Origin: Diphasiastrum complanatum
Lineage: Eukaryota > Streptophyta > Lycopodiopsida > Lycopodiales > Lycopodiaceae
Direction of reading: 5' to 3'
Length of the DNA: 64,000 nt
Assembly: GCA_029204225.1 (NCBI GenBank)
Contig: CM055104.1
Location: 46,880,451 to 46,944,450 of the forward strand
The notes under the pieces are model-generated. The model did no database searches. It was given only the letters and a program-made list of their open reading frames with translations, and was not told the origin of the DNA. Shown here piece by piece: positions 34,344-40,811 of this stretch. A program made the position numbers and the translations under genes. Every line of letters begins with the position of its first letter. Position 1 is the first letter of the stretch.

Positions 34344-36769
34344 GATCTGCACAAAGAAAGGTAAATACTTTTTGATTCATAAAACTTTAAACTTGATTTA
34401 GACTGTAAAACTACTTTTTAAATATCTGGAACTCACTAGCTCAGAGCAGAATGTAGCCGGAAAAAGTATTCTGCAACTGTAAAACGACTGTCAGATTTTC
34501 CATAGTAATCAAACAAGGTCTACCACACTGTTTACAACCAACATATTTCTTCTATTCTAGCCAATCCATGCTTGTCCTAGTCGGCCAGAGAGTTCTTATT
34601 TTGGATAAACATGCTTGTCCTAGCAGGTAAGAATGTTCTGATTTTGGATAAACCGTCACAAGAATCTAATGCTAAAATGTTATTGAGCCATGTTGAATCA
34701 ATGTCAAAGCATTTCGAATACTTATTAAATAGGGCACCTCAAATAATCATTATTTATCTTAAGCCTTACAGAGCACAGAAATCAAAATGGACTCAAGAAC
34801 ATAGATCAGAAGATCAAAGATAACGACAATGCTGCTAGCCTTTTTTCTTTTGATCAAAACAACTTATTGCCCCACTATTTCCAGCAACTTAACATTGGAT
34901 GTTGCACCTTGTCAGATAACCGGCTGGTATCACGGAGTGAGATTTGGAGGAAAATTATTTCAGACTTGCTAGGTCATTGAGCAATTTATATCAAAAAGAC
35001 TTATTATAAGGTTTTTCACATTCCTGCTGCCCAATCGTAGGTACACCTCATATGATTAGAACATTTTTCTAGCAGCAAAACTTCGTACTTGAAGTTTGTC
35101 AGGGCATGCACAGAGTCATTTTCCATCATTCAACTGCATGGAAAAGTGAGACACTTCAACCTAAGACTGCACTTTGAGATGGTGACCAATGAAAATTGTT
35201 TCATTTCAGCTACAATTCTGGAGTATCAGAAAATAAGGGTGTCAAGTCCATTGTTTAAGATAGAATTCTCCCATTGGTCCACTTGAAAAATAAGGGAACC
35301 CCTGCCCCCACTTTCACACTTACCTTAAGTTGCCACCATGTGCATGGGTCACTTGCTATGTAGGGGCAAGTGAAAGTGTTACTTTGGAACTAGAAACCTT
35401 GGGCACCTTGAGTTGCCAGGGGCAACTTAAGAAAAATGGACCAATGGCATGACCGTTGACCGGGATTCAAATTGAACAATTAGCTTAAAGCACTTCATTC
35501 AAAAGTTACTAGCTAGGGGTGAAAAGAGCAGTGGTATGCTTTCTCAAACACTAAAAATGCTTTTCACTAGGATGTTATTTGTCTTGTGGCAAAAAGCAGT
35601 AGTTCCAAGCTTCATGAGAAAGTAGATAAGCGCAAAAGCAAGGGCAGAACTGGGAAGATGGAGGGTGCAAAGAATAGTTGATCCCAATTGCTTCGGGATA
35701 CTCCAAGTATTATTCCTTAATAAAAAGTCATGGTTTGCCAATAATTGGCATGTTCGTGAAGGCCTCCTTTCCTCGACTGAAGATTAAGACTTCAACTCCA
35801 GCAAGCCTCAGGAATCCTCTGCCTCAGGAAATAACGAGTGATGCCATTGGCTAGGCGGATTCCAACCAGAATCCACCTTTCCTCTCCATTGTCCTATTCA
35901 AAACGATTTCTAAAAGCCCATAAAACAATTGAATACGGATATGACTGAAGTCATTGACATCACAGGCATATTTTGAAGAAATTTCGAAGCAGTCTGTTAA
36001 GAAGTTTTTATAACCAGATTGCAGCTCATTAAAAGTCATGATTCGTGGCCCATAGAAAAAATCTAAACCATAGAATGGGGCCCACCTTGTCATCCCTTGC
36101 ACTTGGGAAATGATTTTCTACATACCTTTTTAATAGGGTAAAACAGTTGAAAATGTATGGCCATTATACCTCATGGAACAAGATCTTGTCATAAATCTAT
36201 GACTTTTTCACCCAGCACAGAGGTCGCTAGAAAATACATTCCCCCATATCAGGTCAAAAAGTAACTAGAGAATCCATTCTCCAATACGCAAAGGGAAATA
36301 CAAGAGAAAAAGCATCCGTCATAGCATGCATTAACTTTCTTTATCAAGAATAATGTCAATTCCAAGCGAACGCCTAATTAGTTTTTGTTTTTACAGACAC
36401 ATCATAATCCTAATTCAAGACATCAGAGCCATCCAAGCAACAAGACTTCTGATAACTCTTTCTGACCTTAATATTATCATAAGCAAGCACAACCGGAGCG
36501 CCATGCTCGATTTCTGTAAGAGTAGAAGAAACGAGCTCCGGATGCTCCTGATTGTGAGTCCTGCCTGGCCATGAGATTGTGGCCTTTGTACGCAATTTAT
36601 ATCCGTGATTTCTAAAGCTCCATTTACCCGGAAACAATCTCAAATGGGGATCTCTACGCAGCAGTCCATTGTTGAAATTGACTGAAATACTTTCATGTGA
36701 AGCCCTTCTACGCAGACAGCTTTGGAAGCCTGCTGCAGGAGATAATGAAGCTGTTTTTATGCTTGTCAT
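10920..36769 (-). CDS. PKp2-like: plastidial pyruvate kinase, beta-type (12 exons, 599 aa)
   Basis: Converts phosphoenolpyruvate and ADP to pyruvate and ATP in the plastid stroma, supplying fatty-acid synthesis. Plant PKp beta subunits usually work with an alpha subunit. The coding exons are 36467-36769, 33710-33991, 20867-21032, 17742-17876, 16425-16535, 16025-16113, 15560-15622, 15036-15211, 14069-14171, 13831-13979, 12362-12470 and 10920-11033. All junctions have GT-AG borders and keep frame, giving 1,800 nt. Visible motifs are TIGPS (135-139), NMSHG (160-164), [12 protein letters not shown] (192-203), the signature VIVKIE with catalytic Lys343 and metal ligand Glu345, RGD with Asp369, and ATNMLESM (from 400). 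Residues 1 to about 100 are Ser/Arg-rich, like a transit peptide. The ATG has an in-frame TAG four codons upstream. The length is close to Arabidopsis PKp2, whose motifs it follows. Assignment within the PKp2/PKp3 group is less sure. Confidence 0.95.
12362..12470 (-). CDS. PKp2-like: pyruvate kinase exon 11
   Basis: Completes codon 526 and encodes residues 527-562. Acceptor TTTGCAG|TAAGAA, donor CTTCAG|GTAACT. Contains [14 protein letters not shown] and FSDDAEKTF of the C domain. Confidence 0.95.
12471..13830 (-). other. intron 10 of the pyruvate kinase gene
   Basis: About 1.36 kb. I see no coding sequence or element ends. Intron 11 (11034-12361, 1.3 kb) is likewise featureless to me. Confidence 0.6.
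13831..13979 (-). CDS. PKp2-like: pyruvate kinase exon 10
   Basis: Residues 477-525 and two bases of 526. Acceptor GCTACAG|AACCGC, donor ACAGA|GTATGT. Encodes the start of the C domain: [17 protein letters not shown] and [17 protein letters not shown]. Intron 9, between exons 9 and 10, is only 89 bp. Confidence 0.95.
14069..14171 (-). CDS. PKp2-like: pyruvate kinase exon 9
   Basis: Completes Lys442 and encodes residues 443-476. Acceptor GTTAG|GTACCC, donor ATCAAG|GTGAGT. Begins [13 protein letters not shown], the usual continuation of SGETANGK. Confidence 0.9.
15036..15211 (-). CDS. PKp2-like: pyruvate kinase exon 8
   Basis: Residues 384-441 and two bases of 442. Acceptor GCACAG|GATGAG, donor GGAAA|GTAAGT. 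Contains [13 protein letters not shown] and [13 protein letters not shown], both strongly conserved in pyruvate kinases. Confidence 0.95.
15560..15622 (-). CDS. PKp2-like: pyruvate kinase exon 7
   Basis: A 63-bp exon for residues 363-383. Acceptor TTACAG|GCTATG, donor TTACAG|GTGTGG. Encodes [20 protein letters not shown], including the metal-binding aspartate of RGDLG. Confidence 0.95.
16025..16113 (-). CDS. PKp2-like: pyruvate kinase exon 6 (active-site signature)
   Basis: Residues 333-362. Acceptor GTTGCAG|GTTGTC. The donor is GACGGT|GTAAGT; the alternative GACG|GTGTAA would break the frame into exon 7. Contains the pyruvate kinase signature [13 protein letters not shown] with the catalytic lysine. 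Confidence 0.95.
16425..16535 (-). CDS. PKp2-like: pyruvate kinase exon 5
   Basis: Residues 296-332 and part of 333. Acceptor CTGGCAG|AAAGAG, donor GAAG|GTATCT. Encodes [20 protein letters not shown], then [11 protein letters not shown]: the return from the B domain into the A-domain barrel. Confidence 0.95.
16536..17741 (-). other. intron 4 of the pyruvate kinase gene
   Basis: About 1.2 kb of AT-rich sequence with only short chance open frames. Introns 5, 6, 7 and 8 are 311, 402, 348 and 864 bp and also hold nothing I recognise. Confidence 0.6.
17742..17876 (-). CDS. PKp2-like: pyruvate kinase exon 4
   Basis: Completes codon 251 and covers residues 252-295, with the first base of 296. Acceptor TTTACAG|GAGGAA, donor ACTG|GTGCTT. 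Encodes the B-domain end ([16 protein letters not shown]) and LPSIT. Confidence 0.95.
19574..19636. repeat. two adjacent perfect hairpins
   Basis: CAGTACGTT-TCAG-AACGTACTG at 19574-19595 and GTTCCGACCC-AAAA-GGGTCGGAAC at 19613-19636 are perfect inverted repeats with 4-base loops. They may be the end of a small transposon, but no matching left end with a target duplication was found. Confidence 0.6.
20137..20550. repeat. 207-bp tandem duplication in intron 3
   Basis: The units 20137-20343 and 20344-20550 both begin ATTCATTACAA and contain GATGTGAAGCACTAGTCAGC. They differ at a small number of positions, so the duplication is not very recent. Confidence 0.9.
20867..21032 (-). CDS. PKp2-like: pyruvate kinase exon 3
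   Basis: Residues 196-250 plus the first base of codon 251. Acceptor CTGCAG|GGGCCT, donor GACG|GTATAC. Starts GPEVRSGD, completing the conserved LDTKGPEVR motif, then the start of the B domain ([14 protein letters not shown]). Confidence 0.95.
21033..22808 (-). other. 3' part of intron 2 (gene orientation), unrecognised
   Basis: About 1.8 kb of AT-rich sequence at the exon 3 side of the 12.7-kb intron 2. No coding or element signal was seen. Intron 2 as a whole runs 21033-33709. Confidence 0.5.
22809..23091. repeat. 130-bp duplication with (CT)n tails
   Basis: CAAGACATTAAGCTTTGAAT begins at 22809 and again at 22939. Each copy is followed by the same roughly 90 bp and then by a (CT)n tract (about 35 bp, then about 58 bp). 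This suggests slippage or unequal exchange through the microsatellite. Confidence 0.9.
23092..23269 (+). other. CT-rich leader, probably 5' part of the LINE
   Basis: Contains AAACCCTAAA near 23117 and CT-rich runs with CTCTCACTAACCTGCTCATC. The last motif is repeated on the far side of the LTR insertion (about 31660), which suggests that one CT-rich region was split by the LTR element. Attribution to the LINE 5' UTR is an inference. Confidence 0.4.
23275..24488 (+). mobile_element. LTR 1 of the tandem element
   Basis: 1,214 bp, TG...CA. The 5' part is GC-rich with several GGCGCC palindromes and is shorter than in the other two LTRs. It has the most private differences in its first 700 bp (for example GAGCGTCGTATCCCGGG near 23887). 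Confidence 0.9.
24491..24503 (+). promoter_or_regulatory. primer binding site
   Basis: TGGTATCAAAGCC follows LTR 1 after a TG dinucleotide. It differs from the usual initiator tRNA-Met site TGGTATCAGAGC at one position. The same sequence follows LTR 2 at 28063. Confidence 0.8.
24504..26825 (+). mobile_element. internal region, copy 1 (non-coding)
   Basis: About 2.3 kb without gag or pol. Open frames of up to 147 codons occur on both strands but match no retroelement protein that I know. Four GTGCT...AGCAC stem-loops lie at 24579-24966. The purine tract at 26812-26825 ends it. Confidence 0.85.
26826..28060 (+). mobile_element. LTR 2 (middle, mosaic)
   Basis: 1,235 bp. At sites that differ between LTR 1 and LTR 3, its first roughly 740 bp carry LTR 3 bases (e.g. 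C at 27373 as at 30946, against T at 23800). Its remaining roughly 480 bp carry LTR 1 bases (e.g. T at 27738 as at 24166, against C at 31311). Confidence 0.9.
28061..30397 (+). mobile_element. internal region, copy 2 (non-coding)
   Basis: Same length as copy 1 (2,337 bp including the PBS) and identical in every stretch that I compared, including the full translations of its chance open frames. This implies a recent duplication or ongoing homogenisation. Confidence 0.9.
30398..31627 (+). mobile_element. LTR 3 of the tandem element
   Basis: 1,230 bp. Private changes include CTCGCCTTGACATG near 30849 and a short deletion near 31600 (AAGTCGTCGGCTCCC). It ends GCGCTACA, followed by the CTACC target duplication. 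Confidence 0.9.
31633..32462 (+). mobile_element. LINE 5' region: CT-rich leader and GC-rich minisatellite
   Basis: CT-rich sequence with two AACTAACCTGCTC-type repeats, a (CT)n tract at about 32178-32234, and a minisatellite at 32236-32375 with units like GCTGCTGGCGCCTGCTCC (periods 20-24 bp, about six units). It leads directly into the ORF1 start. The long open frame across it is low-complexity and is not taken as a protein. Confidence 0.5.
32463..33388 (+). pseudogene. LINE ORF1p-like protein (frameshifted)
   Basis: Likely start is the ATG at 32463 (MPRRKGVIP). A Pro/Ser/Thr-rich N-terminus is followed by a probable coiled coil at about 32790-32910 ([24 protein letters not shown]). Next comes an RRM-like region at about 33020-33200 ([26 protein letters not shown]), then a C-terminal part ([32 protein letters not shown]) in another frame ending in TGA at about 33386. 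The order coiled coil, RRM, basic C-terminal domain is that of L1 ORF1p, a nucleic-acid chaperone. At least a frameshift near 32590, a stop near 32780 and a frameshift near 33208 break it. No endonuclease/RT ORF2 follows. Confidence 0.7.
33389..33676 (+). mobile_element. LINE 3' end with (CT)n(CA)n tail
   Basis: 3' UTR ending CTTATACGCCTTTCGGCATG, then GAAAAGACGTTAATAAAGC, then a TTTC-rich stretch, (CT)n at about 33602-33640 and (CA)n to 33676. The small CGCCTTTCGGC hairpin is like those in plant LINE/SINE tails. The same tail occurs at 34113-34340 in intron 1. Confidence 0.65.
33710..33991 (-). CDS. PKp2-like: pyruvate kinase exon 2
   Basis: Residues 102-195. Acceptor TTTGTGGCAG|GAACAA, donor ACTAAG|GTACAA, phase 0 at both ends. 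Carries [19 protein letters not shown], the [10 protein letters not shown] nucleotide/PEP-binding region and ends in MLDTK, completed by exon 3. LINE-derived sequences with microsatellite tails lie on both sides, the nearer one ending about 34 bp from the donor. Confidence 0.95.
34113..34340 (+). mobile_element. truncated LINE 3' end in intron 1
   Basis: Starts with GTACCATATATTCGTGGC, similar to 33431 onward. Contains CTTATATGCCTTAGGGCAT and AAAAGACGTTAAT, then a (CTT)n/(CT)n tail to 34340. This is a 5'-truncated copy of the same LINE 3' end. Confidence 0.7.
35271..35447. mobile_element. small foldback MITE-like element
   Basis: The 177-bp segment begins CCATTGGTCCA and ends TGGACCAATGG (perfect 11-bp inverted ends). 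A second pair, CTTAAGTTGCC (35324-35334) and GGCAACTTAAG (35421-35431), is nested inside. No target duplication is obvious. Confidence 0.5.
36467..36769 (-). CDS. PKp2-like: pyruvate kinase exon 1 (transit peptide)
   Basis: Encodes residues 1-101, beginning [16 protein letters not shown]. It is rich in Ser, Arg and Asn and poor in acidic residues at first, as expected for a chloroplast transit peptide. The donor AAG|GTCAGA follows ...YDNIK, in phase 0. The donor is weaker than consensus, so an alternative end is possible. Confidence 0.8.
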
Positions 36770-37295
36770 TGCCCTTCTCTAGATATTCCACACAACCTTT
36801 GATAGGTGCAATCTGACCTTCCTTGTCAAATCCACTGAGACAAAAACGTCGATCAAACAATTGTAGCAGCTATTGCATTGATCTCGATAACAAGAAGCTG
36901 ACCAGAGCCTTCCAAGATTCGACACTCAGAGATCTGCAATTATCATGCAAACCACAGCACGTATAATGATATTGGCCCGCATGCACCATGCACAGCGTTT
37001 AGAAACAGGAAACGCAAATTTCAACGACAAAGAACGAGATAGATTTTAGCAGAATTTGTAACGTTTCTGCCTATTTGAGAGACAAAGCTATGAAGAGAGT
37101 TAAGAGGGCTAGCAAAAGACAAACAGAATGCGAGAATTGTCAAGCTCAAGATCTACAAAACCTAAGGGAGATGCGAAAATTGCTCGAATGCTTAGCAAGA
37201 AACGAGGAAAATTCTACAAATACTCCACCGATTTGTCAAACCTGTGGCAGATACATTCAATTCATAAAAAATCTCATGCTCTTGAAGCTTGCTCG

Positions 37296-37330
<35 letters not shown>

Positions 37331-37396
37331 GATCGATCGATCGCTCCCTCTTCCTCAGTTTCTGTGTCTGCTGTCGATGTTCAGGGCAGCGTGAAA

Positions 37397-37447
<51 letters not shown>

Positions 37448-37470
37448 AAAATATATATATAAACAGAAAA
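36770..37470 (-). promoter_or_regulatory. 5' flank and possible promoter of the pyruvate kinase gene
   Basis: On the minus strand a TATATATAT stretch at about 37450-37464 lies just upstream of a GA-rich tract (37402-37446, second tract about 37300-37330). TATA boxes followed by GA-rich 5' UTRs are common in plants, so transcription may start near 37420. A good acceptor (ATGATAATTGCAG|ATCTC, near 36935) hints at a 5' UTR intron. All of this is inference from sequence pattern. Confidence 0.35.
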
Positions 37471-37785
37471 GAAAGAAAATTTGATTATTTTTTAATCTAG
37501 TTGACTGGGTTGGGCCTGGCATCAAGCATTAATAATATGTGTAGTAAATGCAAAAGAAAGGTGAGAGGAGATCCCTTGCAAGACCAATTCCAAGTTGAAG
37601 AGACCATACCATACCCCATGCCCTTTTGGGGCCATGGAGTGTGGGTGGCAAGGCATATCTCCAAACTATACAAACACACACAAAACACACACAAAGCGAA
37701 CTTGGCACTTTCTCTTTTTAAATGGACTTTATTTTCTAACTTTTCTAGAATTTGATTCCCTTTTTTGGATTTTGTCGAAAATCAA

Positions 37786-37805
37786 TCTCTCTCTCTCTCT
37801 CTCTT

Positions 37806-37881
<76 letters not shown>
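37786..37881. repeat. composite (CT)(TA)(GA)(CA) microsatellite
   Basis: (CT)n to 37804, then (TA)n to about 37824, (GA)n to about 37842 and (CA)n to 37881. The CT-TA-GA part is a near-perfect inverted repeat of about 57 bp that could extrude a hairpin. Confidence 0.95.
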
Positions 37882-37883
<2 letters not shown>

Positions 37884-38149
37884 ATCCTTTTGGGTGTTGA
37901 TTTGCATGTGCTTTGTATCTCTTGGTGTTTTGCATGCGCTTTTACACTTGTGATCCATTGCATTCCAAGAGTTTTTTTTTTCATGCCAAGAGTGTTTGAA
38001 GGCATTGCAAAGTTGAATCAGTCTGTTAGTAGATTCTTATACAATTTGCTACCTAGTTGATAAACACAAGTTTCTTTCGTAGATTTGGTGCATGGTGCAT
38101 TGGAAACATATTTGACTATACCATATTGAAATTCTAATTTTATGATTCA

Positions 38150-38640
38150 TAGTGAGTCAACAATTGGGCGAGTCAGACATGCACAAGTCAAACAACTTCT
38201 GACTCGTCGGACAGGTACATGGTAGATCATGTACTGTACTAGCTACTATACTGCTGGTGAGTCAAAATATTGAATGATCAAAGAGAAATCTCTGTTGGCG
38301 AGTCAGAATGCGAGTCAGAGAAAAAGATGGAAAAATCAAAATGGGCGGGAAATTTAAAATGGCGAGTTAGGCAGTTTGACTCGCTGACTTCCCGAATGAT
38401 GGCTCTGAGGCTGCTGGTCACTCTATGCAGATGGCGAGCCAAATGGACAAGTAAAAATGGAAAAAATTAGGTTGGCGAGTCAGGCTTCTGTTGGCGAGTC
38501 AAGTGCGAGTCAGAGATTTGACTCATCGAGATCACAGAACAGAGGGTGATGTTTACTCAGCACACTGGAAAAGTGGCGAGTCAAGAAGACAAGAAAAAAA
38601 TGAAAAAAAACCTATAGGCGAGTTAGAAACATGTTAAAAA
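38150..38640 (-). repeat. cluster of GCGAGTCA/TGACTCGC motifs in a retroelement leader
   Basis: About 14 copies of GAGTCA or GAGTTA (mostly as GGCGAGTCA) or the complement TGACTC lie within 490 bp, for example at 38168, 38298, 38310, 38475, 38493, 38505 and 38576. The region lies downstream (minus strand) of the primer site at 38701-38719, so it is probably the untranslated leader of that element. Confidence 0.7.
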
Positions 38641-38700
38641 TTTAACAAAAATCAAGAAGAATGCAAACAAAAAACCCATCTATGAGTAGCTTAGCACCGT

Positions 38701-38719
38701 TTCCCTGGCAACGGCGCCA
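38701..38719 (-). promoter_or_regulatory. Athila/Tat-type primer binding site
   Basis: On the minus strand it reads TGGCGCCGTTGCCAGGGAA. This is close to TGGCGCCGTTGCCGGGGA, the primer site common in Athila/Tat gypsy elements. A T-run and the LTR end CCAACA precede it on that strand. Confidence 0.8.
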
Positions 38720-38725
38720 AAAAAA

Positions 38726-40811
38726 TGTTGGACCTTTCCGTGCCTCCCTAATCAATGCGATCTAGAGGGCAAAGACGAGCTTTGGATCTCCAACCGGGTG
38801 AGTTGTCGTGTACTAGCGGGATTTGATCCAATGGGGAAGGGGTTAAGTTATGGATTTAAATGAGATCTAAGCCTACCAAGGGTGTCAATCTTGATATTGG
38901 ATCTAGAAGTGGAATGGCTTAGATGAGGGGTGAGGCTTCTTCCTATCTTCTTGGCTCTTTTTGGGGTCTTGGTCTATCTTTGATCCTCTTCTTGGATCTT
39001 GGCTTTTTGGGATATCTAGGCTTCTTGAGCAATAGATATTCTCCTGTTGAGGCTTATCTTCTCAAGGGAGGGGAGCAATGGAAGGAAATCCTACCTAATG
39101 GTTCTTAACGATCTCTCCAAATAGATTTCTAACACCTATTTTACTATTGTATGATTTTGTGGATTAGAAGGATGAAAGCTTGAGCTAATGATCATTCAAA
39201 TATGTGATAGCATGATTAAACAACAACATCCAAGCATTCATACATCCACAATCAATCATACAAGTGCAAAAAAGGAGGGCTTCACAAAGTAAGAAAAAGT
39301 GGAGGAGGATTAACTTCTCTCTCTCAATCTCTATTCTTCACAATGTAAAGTAAATGAAAAATGGTGTCACATCCCTACTTATAGACGAAGCTAGGGGTAG
39401 GATTTTTGGTGCACCCAAAACCATGTGTCATAAGAACTTGACTATTTAAAAAGTTATAAACCAAATTGCATTTTTAACTACTTTGGGTCCTTTCTTATTT
39501 TGGCACGTTGGAGCATAGATCTATTTCTACTTCTCGAGCCATTGGCTTACAAGTACGGTGCACCTTCTAAGGGTGTTTGATGTTATTTTACAAATAGATC
39601 TAAGTTATTGTGCCGACTCGGCCATGCTTTTGTTCCTGTCAATGTATGATATGTTGGGGAGGCGCTAGGCTTTGTCTTCGCTCATTGGCCGCGGTCTGCG
39701 AGATCATAGGCTGGAGTGTTGCAGTTCATTGCGTTGACTCATTCTAATGGTCTTCATATGTGATGTGGACTTGTTGCGATTGGTCTACTTCAACTTCATA
39801 AGTAGCCGTAGAGAAGACTTTGCGGTTCGTTCACTGTGTTTAGACCGTAGGCAAGACATTGTGGTGCGGTTGTGGCTTGTGTTCTTTTGCGTTCCAAGAG
39901 TTTTTTCGATGCCAAAATTGTAATCACAATCCCTCTTCTTGAGTTTGAATGCGAAAAGTGCACATGCAAGCCTCTCTCTTTTGGATTGCTTAAAGTGCTT
40001 TCATTAGCAAAAATTGTGTCAACATGCACTACGTGGCCTCGATCTACCAAGACCTTGTGTGAAGGGAGAGCAATGCACAACACTTAAGTAGAATTGATAC
40101 CTAATTACAATTGCTCATTTCCATTCCTAAACTTTGATCATAAGCCCACGTATGAGTATCTGTCAATAAACTTCCACCATGGCATGTGTTTTGTAAGTCC
40201 ATGAGTAGAAGCTTAAAATAATAATAAAATAGCTTAAACTTAGATTTAGAACTTAGACTTAGGAAACTTAAGCTTAGAAATATTGTCTTAAGTTTTCCTA
40301 AGTTAGAAACTTTGAAGTTCTAAATCCTAAGTTAGAAGTTCTAGAATGGCTAGAAATAAGTTAGTGGATACTTATGGAAGACCCTCCTTGCCATAAATGG
40401 AGAGGTATTTGCCATGTAAATAACACTTTTGAGATTAAGCTATCAAGTTCTCTATTTTTGAGATTATCTCTCTATTTCATTTGTGTTTCCTTTGGGAAGG
40501 TACATAGCTTGAGGAAAGGTGCTCGGGCCTCCTCTTGCCTCCTTCTCATTGGTTTGTATTGTGGCATGTATTTTGTTGATTGATTATTAGTTAGCCGCAA
40601 TCTTCCATTTAGGTCCTAGTTTAGCGACCTTGCTAGTTGGGTTGTTGATTGCTAAATGGAAGATTGCGGCTAACTAGCAACAAATCCTTGCTAAGGCGAA
40701 CCCAACTAGCAAGGTTTTATGGAGAATTGTCCTTGAAGGCCAATTTGTGAGGCTTTTTTGGAGCTTTTTCTTGTGTAGATCAAATCTTTGGTAGATCTGA
40801 ATTTTCCAACA
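38726..40811 (-). mobile_element. putative LTR of a minus-strand Athila/Tat-like element
   Basis: On the plus strand it starts TGTTGG at 38726, next to the primer site. A matching CCAACA ends at 40811, giving a 2.1-kb candidate with a 6-bp terminal inverted repeat. A minus-strand TATA-like CTATAAGTAGGG lies near 39380. The outer end rests only on that 6-bp match, so the true LTR may be shorter. The interleaved inverted repeats at 40588-40715 fall inside. Confidence 0.45.
40588..40715. repeat. interleaved perfect inverted repeats (A-B-A'-B')
   Basis: The 25-bp arm at 40588-40612 (TAGTTAGCCGCAATCTTCCA...) is perfectly complementary to 40652-40676. The 17-bp arm at 40627-40643 (ACCTTGCTAGTTGGGTT) is perfectly complementary to 40699-40715. 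The pairs are interleaved, not nested. Confidence 0.95.

Larger units (their letters stand above)
33992..36466 (-). other. intron 1 of the pyruvate kinase gene
   Basis: About 2.5 kb. It contains a (CT)n tract at about 34053-34103, the truncated LINE end above and a small foldback element at 35271-35447. The rest is unrecognised. Confidence 0.7.

Noticed and set aside
37075-37449. 124-codon plus-strand frame with several CxxC pairs upstream of the kinase gene
   Set aside because: Ends in a (CT)n-encoded Ser/Leu run and overlaps the likely promoter/5' UTR of the kinase on the other strand. The Cys pairs alone do not support a gene.
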